This document shows positions 54,967-63,115 of a stretch of DNA of 64,000 nt, in pieces. The stretch's first letter is position 1; every line of letters begins with the position of its first letter. Source of the DNA: UBA1672 sp050633285 (GTDB lineage: Bacteria > Pseudomonadota > Alphaproteobacteria > Micavibrionales > Micavibrionaceae); the NCBI GenBank assembly GCA_050633285.1, contig JBOEGG010000001.1:434001-498000 (forward strand), given 5' to 3'. The translations under genes and the position numbers were made by a program. The notes beneath the pieces were generated by a model that was given only the letters and a program-made list of their open reading frames with translations, ran no database searches and was not told where the DNA came from.

Positions 54967-56796
54967 ATGTGCGGAATTTTTGGAATTATCGGTGAACAAC
55001 AAGTTGCCCCTTTATTGCTTGAGGGGTTAAAGCGTCTTGAGTATCGTGGATATGACTCTTCTGGCATTGCATCTCTTTCTAATGGTCATATTGAACGCCG
55101 CCGCGCCGAGGGAAAGTTAGTTAACCTTGTGAAGAAGGTGGACGAAACACCGCTTGCCGGGACAGTTGGTATCGGGCACACACGCTGGGCGACACATGGT
55201 TTACCGAATGAGCGTAACGCTCATCCGCATGCAACAGATAAAGTTGCTGTTGTTCATAATGGTATCATCGAAAATTATGCTGCATTAAAATCTGAGCTGG
55301 AGCAATCGGGCGTATGTTTTGAAACTGAAACAGATACAGAAGTTATCGTGCATTTGGTCACACGCCTTTTAGGTGAGGGGCATGAGCCTGTTGCCGCCGC
55401 GAATGCGGCTATGGATCAATTAGAAGGCGCATTTGCGCTTGTCATGATCTTTGCCGGGCATCATGATTTAATGGTTGGTTGTCGCCAAGGTACCCCGCTT
55501 GCGGTTGGCTATGGTGAGGGTGAAATGTTCGTCGCCTCGGACTCATACTCCCTTGCACCACTCACAAAGAAGATATGCTTTTTAGAAGATGGTGACCGTA
55601 TCACTGTGTCACGTGATACAGTAGAAATTTACGATAAGGATAAGCATCCGCAAAAACGTGATGTGCGTATAACTGAGCAATCCGGCGCCGCCACTGGCAA
55701 GGGCGAATATAAGCACTTTATGCTCAAAGAAATATATGAGCAGCCTGCCGTTATCGGTGAAACGTTGAACTCTTATGTGAATGCTTCAACAGGAAAAATA
55801 ACAATTCCGGATGACATTTTAAACACACTTATTGCCGCGCCGCGCCTGACATTGGTGGCATGCGGTACGGCATATTATGCGTGTATGGTCGCAAAATACT
55901 GGTTCGAGCAGATTGCACGAATCCCATGTGAAATAGATGTGGCGAGTGAGTTTAGATACCGCGAAGCACCTATGCCTGAGGGCGGCGTTGCTGTCTTCAT
56001 ATCTCAATCGGGTGAAACGCTCGATACATTGGAAGCCCTGCGTTATTGTAAACGTGAAGGTCAACAAATCCTCTCTATTGTTAATACGATCGAAAGTACG
56101 ATTGAGCGGGAATCAGATTTTGTACTGCATACTTTGGCGGGGCCGGAGATTGGTGTTGCATCCACTAAAGCCTTCACAACACAGATCACAACATTAGCCT
56201 GTATTGCGTTGGCATCTGCACGTAAAAAAGGGTCTATAACGAAAGAAGTAGAGCAAGAAATGGCCGAAGCTCTGCGCCATGTTCCAACAATTGCTGCGGA
56301 TATATTGCAACATGATGAGGCAATCCGTACAATCGCTAAAGATGTTGCGGAAGCACGTGATGTCTTATATTTGGGGCGCGGTAGCCTATATCCGATCGCT
56401 CTAGAAGGTGCGCTCAAGCTCAAAGAGATATCCTACATCCATGCCGAGGGTTATGCATCCGGTGAAATGAAACATGGGCCGATTGCATTAATTGATGACT
56501 CTGTTCCTGTTGTTGTGATCGCACCGGAAAATGATCCTATGTTTGAAAAAAATGTTTCGAACATTCAGGAAACTGTTGCACGTGGTGGTAAGGTATTCTT
56601 GATCTCAGATGAAAAAGGTGCGCTCGCATTGAAAGATCAATCAACATGGAGCGTGGCAACAGGTGCAGTGCATCCGTTTGTTGCGCCGATCTTGTATTCT
56701 ATACCGGTGCAGCTTCTCTCATATCACGTTGCAGTGTTAAAAGGGACTGATGTCGATCAGCCAAGAAATCTCGCGAAATCTGTGACAGTAGAATAA
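54967..56796 (+). CDS. glmS: Glutamine-fructose-6-phosphate aminotransferase (isomerising)
   Basis: 609 residues. The start MCGIFGIIGEQ gives the N-terminal nucleophile Cys of the type 2 glutaminase; RRAEGKLVNL and HTRWATHGLPNERNAHPH are glutaminase motifs. Two SIS sugar-isomerase domains follow (LVACGTAYYACMVAKYWFEQ; LGRGSLYPIALEGALKLKEI), and the chain ends NLAKSVTVE. It makes glucosamine-6-phosphate, feeding GlmU. GGAG lies 9 bases upstream of ATG. No glmS ribozyme pattern is seen in the 111-bp leader. Confidence 0.98.
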   Translation: MCGIFGIIGEQQVAPLLLEGLKRLEYRGYDSSGIASLSNGHIERRRAEGKLVNLVKKVDETPLAGTVGIGHTRWATHGLPNERNAHPHATDKVAVVHNGIIENYAALKSELEQSGVCFETETDTEVIVHLVTRLLGEGHEPVAAANAAMDQLEGAFALVMIFAGHHDLMVGCRQGTPLAVGYGEGEMFVASDSYSLAPLTKKICFLEDGDRITVSRDTVEIYDKDKHPQKRDVRITEQSGAATGKGEYKHFMLKEIYEQPAVIGETLNSYVNASTGKITIPDDILNTLIAAPRLTLVACGTAYYACMVAKYWFEQIARIPCEIDVASEFRYREAPMPEGGVAVFISQSGETLDTLEALRYCKREGQQILSIVNTIESTIERESDFVLHTLAGPEIGVASTKAFTTQITTLACIALASARKKGSITKEVEQEMAEALRHVPTIAADILQHDEAIRTIAKDVAEARDVLYLGRGSLYPIALEGALKLKEISYIHAEGYASGEMKHGPIALIDDSVPVVVIAPENDPMFEKNVSNIQETVARGGKVFLISDEKGALALKDQSTWSVATGAVHPFVAPILYSIPVQLLSYHVAVLKGTDVDQPRNLAKSVTVE

Positions 56797-56920
56797 TATT
56801 TTGTAGTCAAAACATACTCACGTGCACAAAAATACAGGTGTTAACCCGATTTCTATCTGGTTTTCATATGTTTATGTGGTAATGTTTACACTGAATTATT
56901 TTCGTGTGTGTGAGGTTAAA

Positions 56921-57748
56921 ATGAAAAAATTGCTGCAAGCTTCGGTTATTGGTCTTCTGTCTTTATCTGTTTCAACGGCACTTTACGCCAAGAGTGATGA
57001 TGCACCCGCAAAAGATCATGGATCAGATCATAAACAAGAAAAAGCATCTGATACGCATGCAGGTCATGGTGAAATCCATTGGGAATATGATGGCATTGGC
57101 GGCCCGAAAAACTGGGGAAAGATTAAAGGGGAATACCGCGCATGTCGTTTGGGTAAATTCCAATCTCCTGTTGACCTGAAAGAAACAATTGATGCAGACC
57201 TCCCAACACTTGCAATTGATTACAAACCTGTCCCGCTTACGATTTTAAATAACGGCCATACCGTGCAGGTGAATTACAAACCCGGCAGCACTATGATGGT
57301 CGATGGTCAGGTTTTTAATTTGCTGCAATTTCATTTCCATACACCAAGTGAACATACGATAAATGGTAAATCATTTGATATGGAATTGCATTTTGTCCAT
57401 GCAACGAAGGATGGTCGTCTGGGGGTTCTTGGTGTGATGATCGAAGAAGGTGCATATAACCCGGCAGCACAAAGAATATGGAATCATATGCCAATGCATA
57501 AGGCAGATGCAGTGACGCATAAGGGGGTATCACTCGACGTTTCGGGCTTGTTGCCAGAGAAAAGGGAATATTTCCGCCTTATGGGATCCTTAACTACTCC
57601 ACCCTGTAGTGAGGGGGTGAATTGGCATGTTCTTGCAAAGCCTATTGAATTTTCTGCAAAACAGATTAAAAAGTTCCAACAGGCATTTTCCATGAATGCT
57701 CGTCCCGTTCAACCCATCAATTCACGTTTAATCGTGAAAGATGACTAA
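56921..57748 (+). CDS. Periplasmic alpha-carbonic anhydrase
   Basis: 275 residues from ATG 56921 with GAGG upstream (earlier in-frame starts lack a ribosome site). Signal peptide MKKLLQASVIGLLSLSVST with cleavage near LYA-KS, then a His-rich linker. Zinc ligands are in LQFHFHTPSEHTI (two His) and MELHFVHA (third), and TTPPCSEGVNWHV is the substrate pocket. It converts CO2 and bicarbonate in the periplasm. Confidence 0.95.
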   Translation: MKKLLQASVIGLLSLSVSTALYAKSDDAPAKDHGSDHKQEKASDTHAGHGEIHWEYDGIGGPKNWGKIKGEYRACRLGKFQSPVDLKETIDADLPTLAIDYKPVPLTILNNGHTVQVNYKPGSTMMVDGQVFNLLQFHFHTPSEHTINGKSFDMELHFVHATKDGRLGVLGVMIEEGAYNPAAQRIWNHMPMHKADAVTHKGVSLDVSGLLPEKREYFRLMGSLTTPPCSEGVNWHVLAKPIEFSAKQIKKFQQAFSMNARPVQPINSRLIVKDD

Positions 57749-57816
57749 CCACATAATAATATGCTAATATGATGCTTACTGTGTAGGTATCAACATCTTA
57801 CATTAGGAGAAACAGA

Positions 57817-59589
57817 ATGTTTCGTAACATTACCATCAAACAAAAAGTGATATTTCAATCGGTATCCGGCATAGCTGTCGCGATTCTTCTCGCCGCATTG
57901 GGGCTTTATGCCTTAAGTGCCATAGGGGAAAAAATGAAGGGTGTTGTTAATGAAGATATCCCTTTAACCAACGCGGTTATGAACATCACACTGCATCAGC
58001 TTGAACAGGAAATACATTATGAACGCGCGGCGCATTACGCCGAACTACGCCATGATGTAGATAAAAAAGTCGCTGCAAAAGCTCAGAAATATTATGAGGA
58101 AGAAAAAGCTGCATTCTTAAAATTAACAACTCAGGTTGATAATGAGATTCATGAGGCTGAAATATTAACGCAAGAAATTCTCGATCATAATGTTGGTAAT
58201 GAAAAGATTATCAAAGAATTTACGCATGTTTTAGATGTTCTGGTTGGGATTGAGCATGAACATAAAGAATTTGATGAACACGTAATTGAAATCTTCACCG
58301 CATTTGAAAACGGGAACATCCTGACAGTTGAAAAACTATCTGAAAAAATTAAACAAGAAGAGCATGATCTTGAAGAACATTTGACAGGATTGTTGAAAGA
58401 GCTTGAAATTTTCACAGAAACTGCGGCGCATGAGGCAGAGAAATTGGAAATGGGTATGTTCCAGTTGCTTGTTACCGTTACTATTATTGCTGCGGCAAGT
58501 GCGGCCGTTCTTGCTTACTTACTTGTCCGCTCCATTATCGGGCCGTTGGCCTCTATACAAAATTCAATGGTTTCTATGTCCGAAGGTGATTTGGAGACAG
58601 AAGTGCCGCAGGCAAAGAATGAAGATGAGATCGCCGCAATGGCGCGTGCGCTTGAGGTCTTCCGTGAGCAGTCTTTGAAAGCCAGAACTCTGGAAGAGGA
58701 GCGTATTAAGTCGGAAGAGCGTGCAGAAGAAGAAAAGCGTCTTGCGATGATTGAGCTTGCAGAAAGCTTTGATACACAAGTTGGTAGTTTGATTGGCTCT
58801 CTGTCCGCTGCTTCGACTGAGCTAGAAGCTACTGCCGAGGGTATGAAGCAAGTCGCAGATGAAACTAATATGTCTGGGCAAACTGTTGCTTCATCATCAG
58901 AGCAGGCAAGCATGAACGTGAATACTGTTGCTGCGGCGATGGAGGAAATGTCTGCAAGTGCTGCTGAAATTGCACAGCAAGTAACCTTGGCAAAAGGGAA
59001 GTCGAACGATACTGCAACGAATGCAAATAGCGCAAACGATACAGTAAGTAACCTGAATACACTGGTTGAGAATATTGGAGAGGTCGTTGGCTCTATTCAA
59101 GATATCGCCGAACAGACCAACCTTCTTGCCTTGAATGCAACAATCGAGGCTGCGCGCGCAGGTGAAGCGGGTAAAGGCTTTGCCGTTGTTGCGGATGAGG
59201 TTAAATCTCTGGCAACAGAAACCAGTAAAAAGACCGAAGAGATCAATACTCAGATTGCAGATATTCAGGTCGCGACACGCGAATCTGTTTCTGCGATGGA
59301 GCGTATTATTGGTAATATTTCGGAAATTGATGAATCGGTTACAACCGTGTCTGCCGCAGTGGAAGAGCAAAATGCAACAACGAGTGAAATCACCCGTAGC
59401 GTTGCAGAAGCTTCACAAGGATCTCAACAGGTATCCCAGATTATTGTTGATGTGCAACGTGGCGCACAGCAAACGGGTGACTCTGCAGATACTGTCCTAA
59501 CCGCAGCCAGAGAAGTAGCGCAGCTTTCAGAAACTCTGAAAGGCTCGGTCGATGGCTTCTTGGATAATATCCGAAATGGCAACAATTGA
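57817..59589 (+). CDS. Methyl-accepting chemotaxis protein
   Basis: 590 residues. First membrane helix about 14-34, a helical sensory domain (35-210), second helix about 215-240, HAMP domain (SIIGPLASIQNSMVSMSEGD; also DEIAAMARALEVF) and the signalling domain with the hairpin tip IQDIAEQTNLLALNATIEAA followed by RAGEAGKGFAVVADEV. No CheR-binding pentapeptide is evident at the C-terminus. It should signal to CheA/CheW. Ligand unknown. A terminator follows. Confidence 0.93.
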   Translation: MFRNITIKQKVIFQSVSGIAVAILLAALGLYALSAIGEKMKGVVNEDIPLTNAVMNITLHQLEQEIHYERAAHYAELRHDVDKKVAAKAQKYYEEEKAAFLKLTTQVDNEIHEAEILTQEILDHNVGNEKIIKEFTHVLDVLVGIEHEHKEFDEHVIEIFTAFENGNILTVEKLSEKIKQEEHDLEEHLTGLLKELEIFTETAAHEAEKLEMGMFQLLVTVTIIAAASAAVLAYLLVRSIIGPLASIQNSMVSMSEGDLETEVPQAKNEDEIAAMARALEVFREQSLKARTLEEERIKSEERAEEEKRLAMIELAESFDTQVGSLIGSLSAASTELEATAEGMKQVADETNMSGQTVASSSEQASMNVNTVAAAMEEMSASAAEIAQQVTLAKGKSNDTATNANSANDTVSNLNTLVENIGEVVGSIQDIAEQTNLLALNATIEAARAGEAGKGFAVVADEVKSLATETSKKTEEINTQIADIQVATRESVSAMERIIGNISEIDESVTTVSAAVEEQNATTSEITRSVAEASQGSQQVSQIIVDVQRGAQQTGDSADTVLTAAREVAQLSETLKGSVDGFLDNIRNGNN

Positions 59590-59626
59590 TTTGATGGCCT
59601 AGAGAGCCATAAGTAAATAATTCTAA

Positions 59627-59652
59627 AGCCTGGCGGTTGTCAGGCTTTTTTA
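59627..59652 (+). terminator. Rho-independent terminator after the chemoreceptor gene
   Basis: AAGCCTG (59627-59633) and CAGGCTT (59642-59648), 8-nt loop, then a T-run. Confidence 0.88.
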
Positions 59653-59709
59653 TGTCCGATGTTATATCTGGTAAAAGGGAAGGAGAGTGGTGCGGTTATT
59701 ATCAAGCAC

Positions 59710-59738
59710 GCAAAATAAAAGCCCCTGAACAGGAGCTT
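59710..59738 (-). terminator. Terminator for tRNA-Gly
   Basis: On the minus strand AAGCTCCTG, a TT loop and CAGGGGCTT (one G-T pair) are followed by TTTATTTT. It begins 28 bp after the tRNA 3' end. Confidence 0.7.
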
Positions 59739-59765
59739 GTAATTTTTTATCTTTAAAAGAAAACG

Positions 59766-59840
59766 TGGAGCGAGTGAAGAGATTCGAACTCTCGGCCCCA
59801 ACCTTGGCAAGGTTGTGCTCTACCCCTGAGCTACACTCGC
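59766..59840 (-). tRNA. tRNA-Gly (GCC anticodon)
   Basis: On the minus strand the acceptor stem GCGAGTG (59840-59834) pairs with CACTCGC (59776-59770), followed by discriminator T and an encoded CCA (59768-59766). D-arm AGCTCAGGGGTAGAGC, anticodon arm CAACC TTGCCAA GGTTG with anticodon GCC, and T-arm GAGAGTTCGAATCTC are all intact. 75 nt including CCA. Confidence 0.97.
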
Positions 59841-59904
59841 GCTACACGGTGAAAGGGAATATATATAATTCAGAATGAAATGCAAGTATAAAAAGGAACT
59901 TTTT

Positions 59905-60192
59905 TTAAAATAGATTTCCGACCTGAACAAGCGGAACTTTATATCCGATTGGCTCATGATCGGGGAATAATGAATAGATCATAATATTCGGTGTGCTTTC
60001 GACCGGTTGAGTCATATTCTCCGGAATTTCGAAATGCATTAACTCATCGCTTGGCTCTTCTTCGTTATTGTAAACAAGCATGAACAGACGCTGATCGCGA
60101 TAATACTCGACCCGACAAATAATATCGGGAAGCGGCGTATCACTAACAAGCATCACACCTCCATCATGTAGAAGGCCAAGTTCAATATTCAT
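59905..60192 (-). CDS. Hypothetical small protein
   Basis: 95 residues, acidic, with no signal peptide or membrane helix. VMLVSDTPLPDIICRVEYYR and LFMLVYNNEEEPSDELMHFE suggest a small beta-rich domain. No family is recognised. It starts one base after the stop of the upstream minus-strand gene, so the two are an operon. Confidence 0.7.
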   Translation of the reverse strand: MNIELGLLHDGGVMLVSDTPLPDIICRVEYYRDQRLFMLVYNNEEEPSDELMHFEIPENMTQPVESTPNIMIYSLFPDHEPIGYKVPLVQVGNLF

Positions 60193-60193
60193 G

Positions 60194-60439
60194 TTAAGTT
60201 AAGCCCAAAGAGTTGTCGTAATTCGTTTCAGGTGAAGCCACTTCAAGGGTTTCTTCCACCACCTGCGCATCCGGCATAGAATCTGTAAATTCTCCTGCGA
60301 TAACACTTTCCGACCCCGGCATATTGCCAAACACTGATAATGTCTCATATCCGCCGGCCAGAGAGTCCATAACGGCTTGATTGTCTAGCAACGCTACACC
60401 GTTATCTTCTAAATTTTTAATAAGTTCACTTGCTTCCAC
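60194..60439 (-). CDS. Hypothetical small acidic protein
   Basis: 81 residues from a GTG start at 60439-60437 with GTGGGG upstream; an ATG start at 60481 would add 14 residues (MSECYCVYFLWGKI) that look out of place. Sequence EASELIKNLEDNGVALLDNQ followed by an acidic tail. No family is recognised. It is coupled to the next gene. Confidence 0.55.
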   Translation of the reverse strand: MEASELIKNLEDNGVALLDNQAVMDSLAGGYETLSVFGNMPGSESVIAGEFTDSMPDAQVVEETLEVASPETNYDNSLGLT

Positions 60440-60626
60440 TATTTTGCCCCACAAAAAATAAACGCAATAACATTCTGACATATAAATATTAACAATTCCT
60501 TATATAAAACACTTTTAATAAAAAAGCAAATTTTTTGCCATAATACCTGTACGAAAGGATGTATTCGCCTAATCTTTTGTATAGTTAACTCTGGTTATTA
60601 CTGCGGTAATCAAGTAATTTGCGTGT

Positions 60627-61154
60627 ATGAGTGAGAATATAGACCTACCAACCACCCAAAAGGATCTCCTGAAAATTTTAGAGAAACAGGGGGTTGCTTA
60701 TAAACTTTACGAGCACGAACCGATCTTTACAGTAGAGCAGGGCCAGCCCTTAAAAAAATCTATACCGGGTGTGCATTGTCGTAACCTGTTTTTACGGGAT
60801 AAAAAGAAGCGCATGTTTTTGATTACGGCTGCGAATGAAACCAAAATAGATTTGAAAAAACTTTCATCTGTTTTGGATTGCGGGCGTTTGTCTTTTGGGT
60901 CTGCGGAACGCTTGTGGGATAATCTGGGTATTAGACAGGGATCGGTTAATCCGTTTTGTATTATGAATGATAAACAGGGGCAGGTGCGCATTATCCTCGA
61001 TAAATATATGATGGAACAGGAAATCATGAATGTTCATCCAATGGATAATGCTTTCACCGTTGGTTTAAGCCCCCTAGACCTGACCCGTTTTATCGAGAGT
61101 ACAGATCATAAGGCAGAAATTTTTGATTTATCTATGGCCGCGCCTGACGCGTAA
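60627..61154 (+). CDS. ProX-like prolyl-tRNA editing protein (YbaK/ProX family)
   Basis: 175 residues. YKLYEHEPIFTVEQGQP, RNLFLRDKKKRMFLITA, CGRLSFGSAERLWDNLG and QGSVNPFCIMND are the features of the free-standing editing domain of prolyl-tRNA synthetase (ProXp-ala type), which clears Ala-tRNAPro. It is cytosolic. The Lys of the insertion-type YbaK proteins is in a different context, favouring the ProX subfamily. Confidence 0.9.
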   Translation: MSENIDLPTTQKDLLKILEKQGVAYKLYEHEPIFTVEQGQPLKKSIPGVHCRNLFLRDKKKRMFLITAANETKIDLKKLSSVLDCGRLSFGSAERLWDNLGIRQGSVNPFCIMNDKQGQVRIILDKYMMEQEIMNVHPMDNAFTVGLSPLDLTRFIESTDHKAEIFDLSMAAPDA

Positions 61155-61229
61155 TTCTTTTGCTTTTCCATGTACTTTGTTTTAGTCTGCGCGACATATA
61201 GAAATAGTGCATAGAACACGGAGACACTT

Positions 61230-62168
61230 ATGCTTATAGGTAGCCAGCCGCCATCAGGCGGACAACCGCAATCTGCGACACAGAATGCAGATATTATCTT
61301 TGATGTGACCGCACAAGATTTTGAACAACGCGTTATGATGGCCTCTATGCAGATGCCTGTCATCGTTGATTTTTGGGCACCATGGTGCGGCCCGTGTAAG
61401 CAGCTCATGCCTGTTCTTGAAAAAGTTGTGAACGCGGCAGGCGGGCAAGTGTTATTGGCCAAGGTTAATTTGGATGAGAATCCCGAACTCGCACAGGCTT
61501 TGCGTGTGCAATCTGTGCCTGCTGTTTTCGGGTTTTTCCAAGGACAGCCCGTAGATGCATTTATGGGCGTGCAGCCTGAAAGTAAGATTAACGAGTTCGT
61601 TCAAAAGCTTCTATCAATGTCAAAAGGTGCACATCCTGATGCTATTGATATTCCCGAAGCGTTAAAAGGTGCGGCACAAACATTTGATGAAGGTGATGTT
61701 CAAACAGCCCACGCAATCTATGCCCAAATATTACAGCAAGATACTTTAAACGCGGATGCTTTTGCAGGGATGATTAAATGCTTTATCGCAGTGGAGCAGT
61801 TTGAACAGGCAGAGGCACTTGTTCAAAACGTACCTGATGAAATTGCAAAGACACCTGCCTTTGCGCAAGTGCGTAGTGCGCTTGAACTGGCACAGGTTAA
61901 ACCCGCAGGACCGGTTGATGAATTACAGGCAAAGATTGATGCCGATGAAAACGACCATCAGGCACGCATTGATCTGGCGCAGGCACTATTCTCTGCTGGT
62001 CAAAGGGAAGAGGCTACACAAGCTTTATTGGATTCTATTACCCTCGATCAGGAATGGAATGAAGGCGCCGCGCGTCAGGAGTTGTTGAAATTATTTGAAG
62101 CAATGGGGCATGCCGATCCTGTGACATTAAAGGCAAGACGCAAACTTTCCTCTCTTCTTTTTTCTTAA
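61230..62168 (+). CDS. Thioredoxin/TPR protein of the CnoX/YbbN family
   Basis: 312 residues. The thioredoxin domain has VIVDFWAPWCGPCKQLM (redox WCGPC) and VPAVFGFFQG; after it come tetratricopeptide-type helices (TFDEGDVQTAHAIYAQILQQ and IDLAQALFSAGQREEATQA). CnoX/YbbN acts as a redox-sensitive holdase with GroEL/ES or DnaK. GGAG lies seven bases before ATG. The next small gene starts 18 bp later. Confidence 0.93.
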   Translation: MLIGSQPPSGGQPQSATQNADIIFDVTAQDFEQRVMMASMQMPVIVDFWAPWCGPCKQLMPVLEKVVNAAGGQVLLAKVNLDENPELAQALRVQSVPAVFGFFQGQPVDAFMGVQPESKINEFVQKLLSMSKGAHPDAIDIPEALKGAAQTFDEGDVQTAHAIYAQILQQDTLNADAFAGMIKCFIAVEQFEQAEALVQNVPDEIAKTPAFAQVRSALELAQVKPAGPVDELQAKIDADENDHQARIDLAQALFSAGQREEATQALLDSITLDQEWNEGAARQELLKLFEAMGHADPVTLKARRKLSSLLFS

Positions 62169-62186
62169 AAAGGGTGCAATTAAGTA

Positions 62187-62414
62187 ATGGTTGAAGACAA
62201 TAATATACAAGAAGATGGCCTGACAAAAATATGGTTGGCCGATGCAGATGCGAACGTGACCCAAGAATGTGAACGCGGTGTGACAACACAATGTATTATG
62301 GCAGAGGTGCGGGGAACACGGCTACATGAAGATGCGGTCATTGATGCCCCCTCAAATGGTGCAGAAGGCGACGTTGGTATCTACCGTGTTATGTTAGATG
62401 AGAATACATTATAA
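62187..62414 (+). CDS. Hypothetical small protein
   Basis: 75 residues from ATG 62187, acidic, with two Cys (ECERGVTTQC). No family is recognised. Its position between the CnoX-like gene and a Trm112-like gene with short gaps suggests cotranscription. Confidence 0.6.
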   Translation: MVEDNNIQEDGLTKIWLADADANVTQECERGVTTQCIMAEVRGTRLHEDAVIDAPSNGAEGDVGIYRVMLDENTL

Positions 62415-62464
62415 GAGTACTCTCGCGATTTTGTTTTGAAATGAAGATTAGTGTAGGATGAATT

Positions 62465-62647
62465 ATGGTTGTTGAAATAGATCCAAAATTATTGGAAATC
62501 CTTGTATGCCCTGTAACAAAGTCACCGTTGACGTATGATAAAAAGGCGCAAGAGTTAATTTCAGAACAAGCAAAGCTAGCATATCCGATCCGTGATGGTA
62601 TTCCGATCATGTTGGTTGATGAAGCGCGTAAATTGGAACAAGCGTAA
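62465..62647 (+). CDS. Trm112/YcaR family small protein
   Basis: 60 residues. LLEILVCPVTKSPLTYDKKA and LAYPIRDGIPIMLVDEAR are the UPF0434/Trm112-like signature (ILxCPxxKxPL and YPIRDGIPxML). The second Cys of the usual CPxC is replaced by Thr-Lys, so zinc binding through that motif is unlikely. Trm112 proteins activate methyltransferases; role here unknown. Confidence 0.85.
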   Translation: MVVEIDPKLLEILVCPVTKSPLTYDKKAQELISEQAKLAYPIRDGIPIMLVDEARKLEQA

Positions 62648-62659
62648 AGGACGTAAAAG

Positions 62660-62911
62660 ATGAGCGTTAAAGACGTAGGACTTGGCGGTACAGTATGGAT
62701 AAGGGCAGCGCAGGAAAAAAAGCCTGCTGTTCCTAAGCCTGCTAAAACTGAGGCTGGCAATAAAAAGCCGGGTTCAGATGATCCTTCGCGTGAGACGAGC
62801 GACTATTCTGAAGAAAAACAAGCCGAAGCACACACATATCGTTTTGATAAAGATGGTGCGCAGCCTGATGAGCCTGAGAATATAGGCTCAAACATTGACT
62901 TAGACATATAA
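62660..62911 (+). CDS. Hypothetical small disordered protein
   Basis: 83 residues, rich in Lys, Pro, Glu and Asp (AAQEKKPAVPKPAKTEAGNK) and probably disordered, starting 12 bp after the Trm112-like gene. No family is recognised. Its end lies 20 bp before the leucine leader peptide. Confidence 0.6.
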   Translation: MSVKDVGLGGTVWIRAAQEKKPAVPKPAKTEAGNKKPGSDDPSRETSDYSEEKQAEAHTYRFDKDGAQPDEPENIGSNIDLDI

Positions 62912-62930
62912 AATACGTTAGAAAGATTTT

Positions 62931-62990
62931 ATGAACACGAAGCCAATGAACACATTACTGCTTCTAAACATTCTCCTTATACACCCCTGA
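62931..62990 (+). CDS. Leucine leader peptide (leuL-like)
   Basis: A 19-codon frame from ATG 62931 to TGA 62990 encoding MNTKPMNTLLLLNILLIHP. Six of its codons are Leu (tta ctg ctt cta, then ctc ctt) in a 19-residue peptide directly before a 2-isopropylmalate synthase gene. Ribosome stalling at these codons when leucyl-tRNA is scarce would change downstream folding. RBS context is GAAAGA. Confidence 0.82.
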   Translation: MNTKPMNTLLLLNILLIHP

Positions 62991-63040
62991 GCGGTGTATG
63001 AGGCATTTTATATGCCTGCGCTACAGGGGTTTCATAATTA
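62981..63040 (+). promoter_or_regulatory. leuA transcription attenuator
   Basis: Two mutually exclusive foldings overlap the end of the leader peptide. ACACC (62981-62985) pairs with GGTGT (62993-62997). Alternatively CCCCTGAGCG (62984-62993) pairs with CGCT-A-CAGGGG (63019-63029, one bulged A), enclosing a hairpin AGGCAT/ATGCCT (63001-63017), followed by TTTCATAATT. Which fold terminates is not certain because the T-run is short. Confidence 0.65.
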
Positions 63041-63115
63041 TCCAAACATTGAAAAATATAGTCGCATAAGTTAGAAAATCTGTGCGCTTAAGCGAATAAA
63101 TAAGGAATTTTGGCC

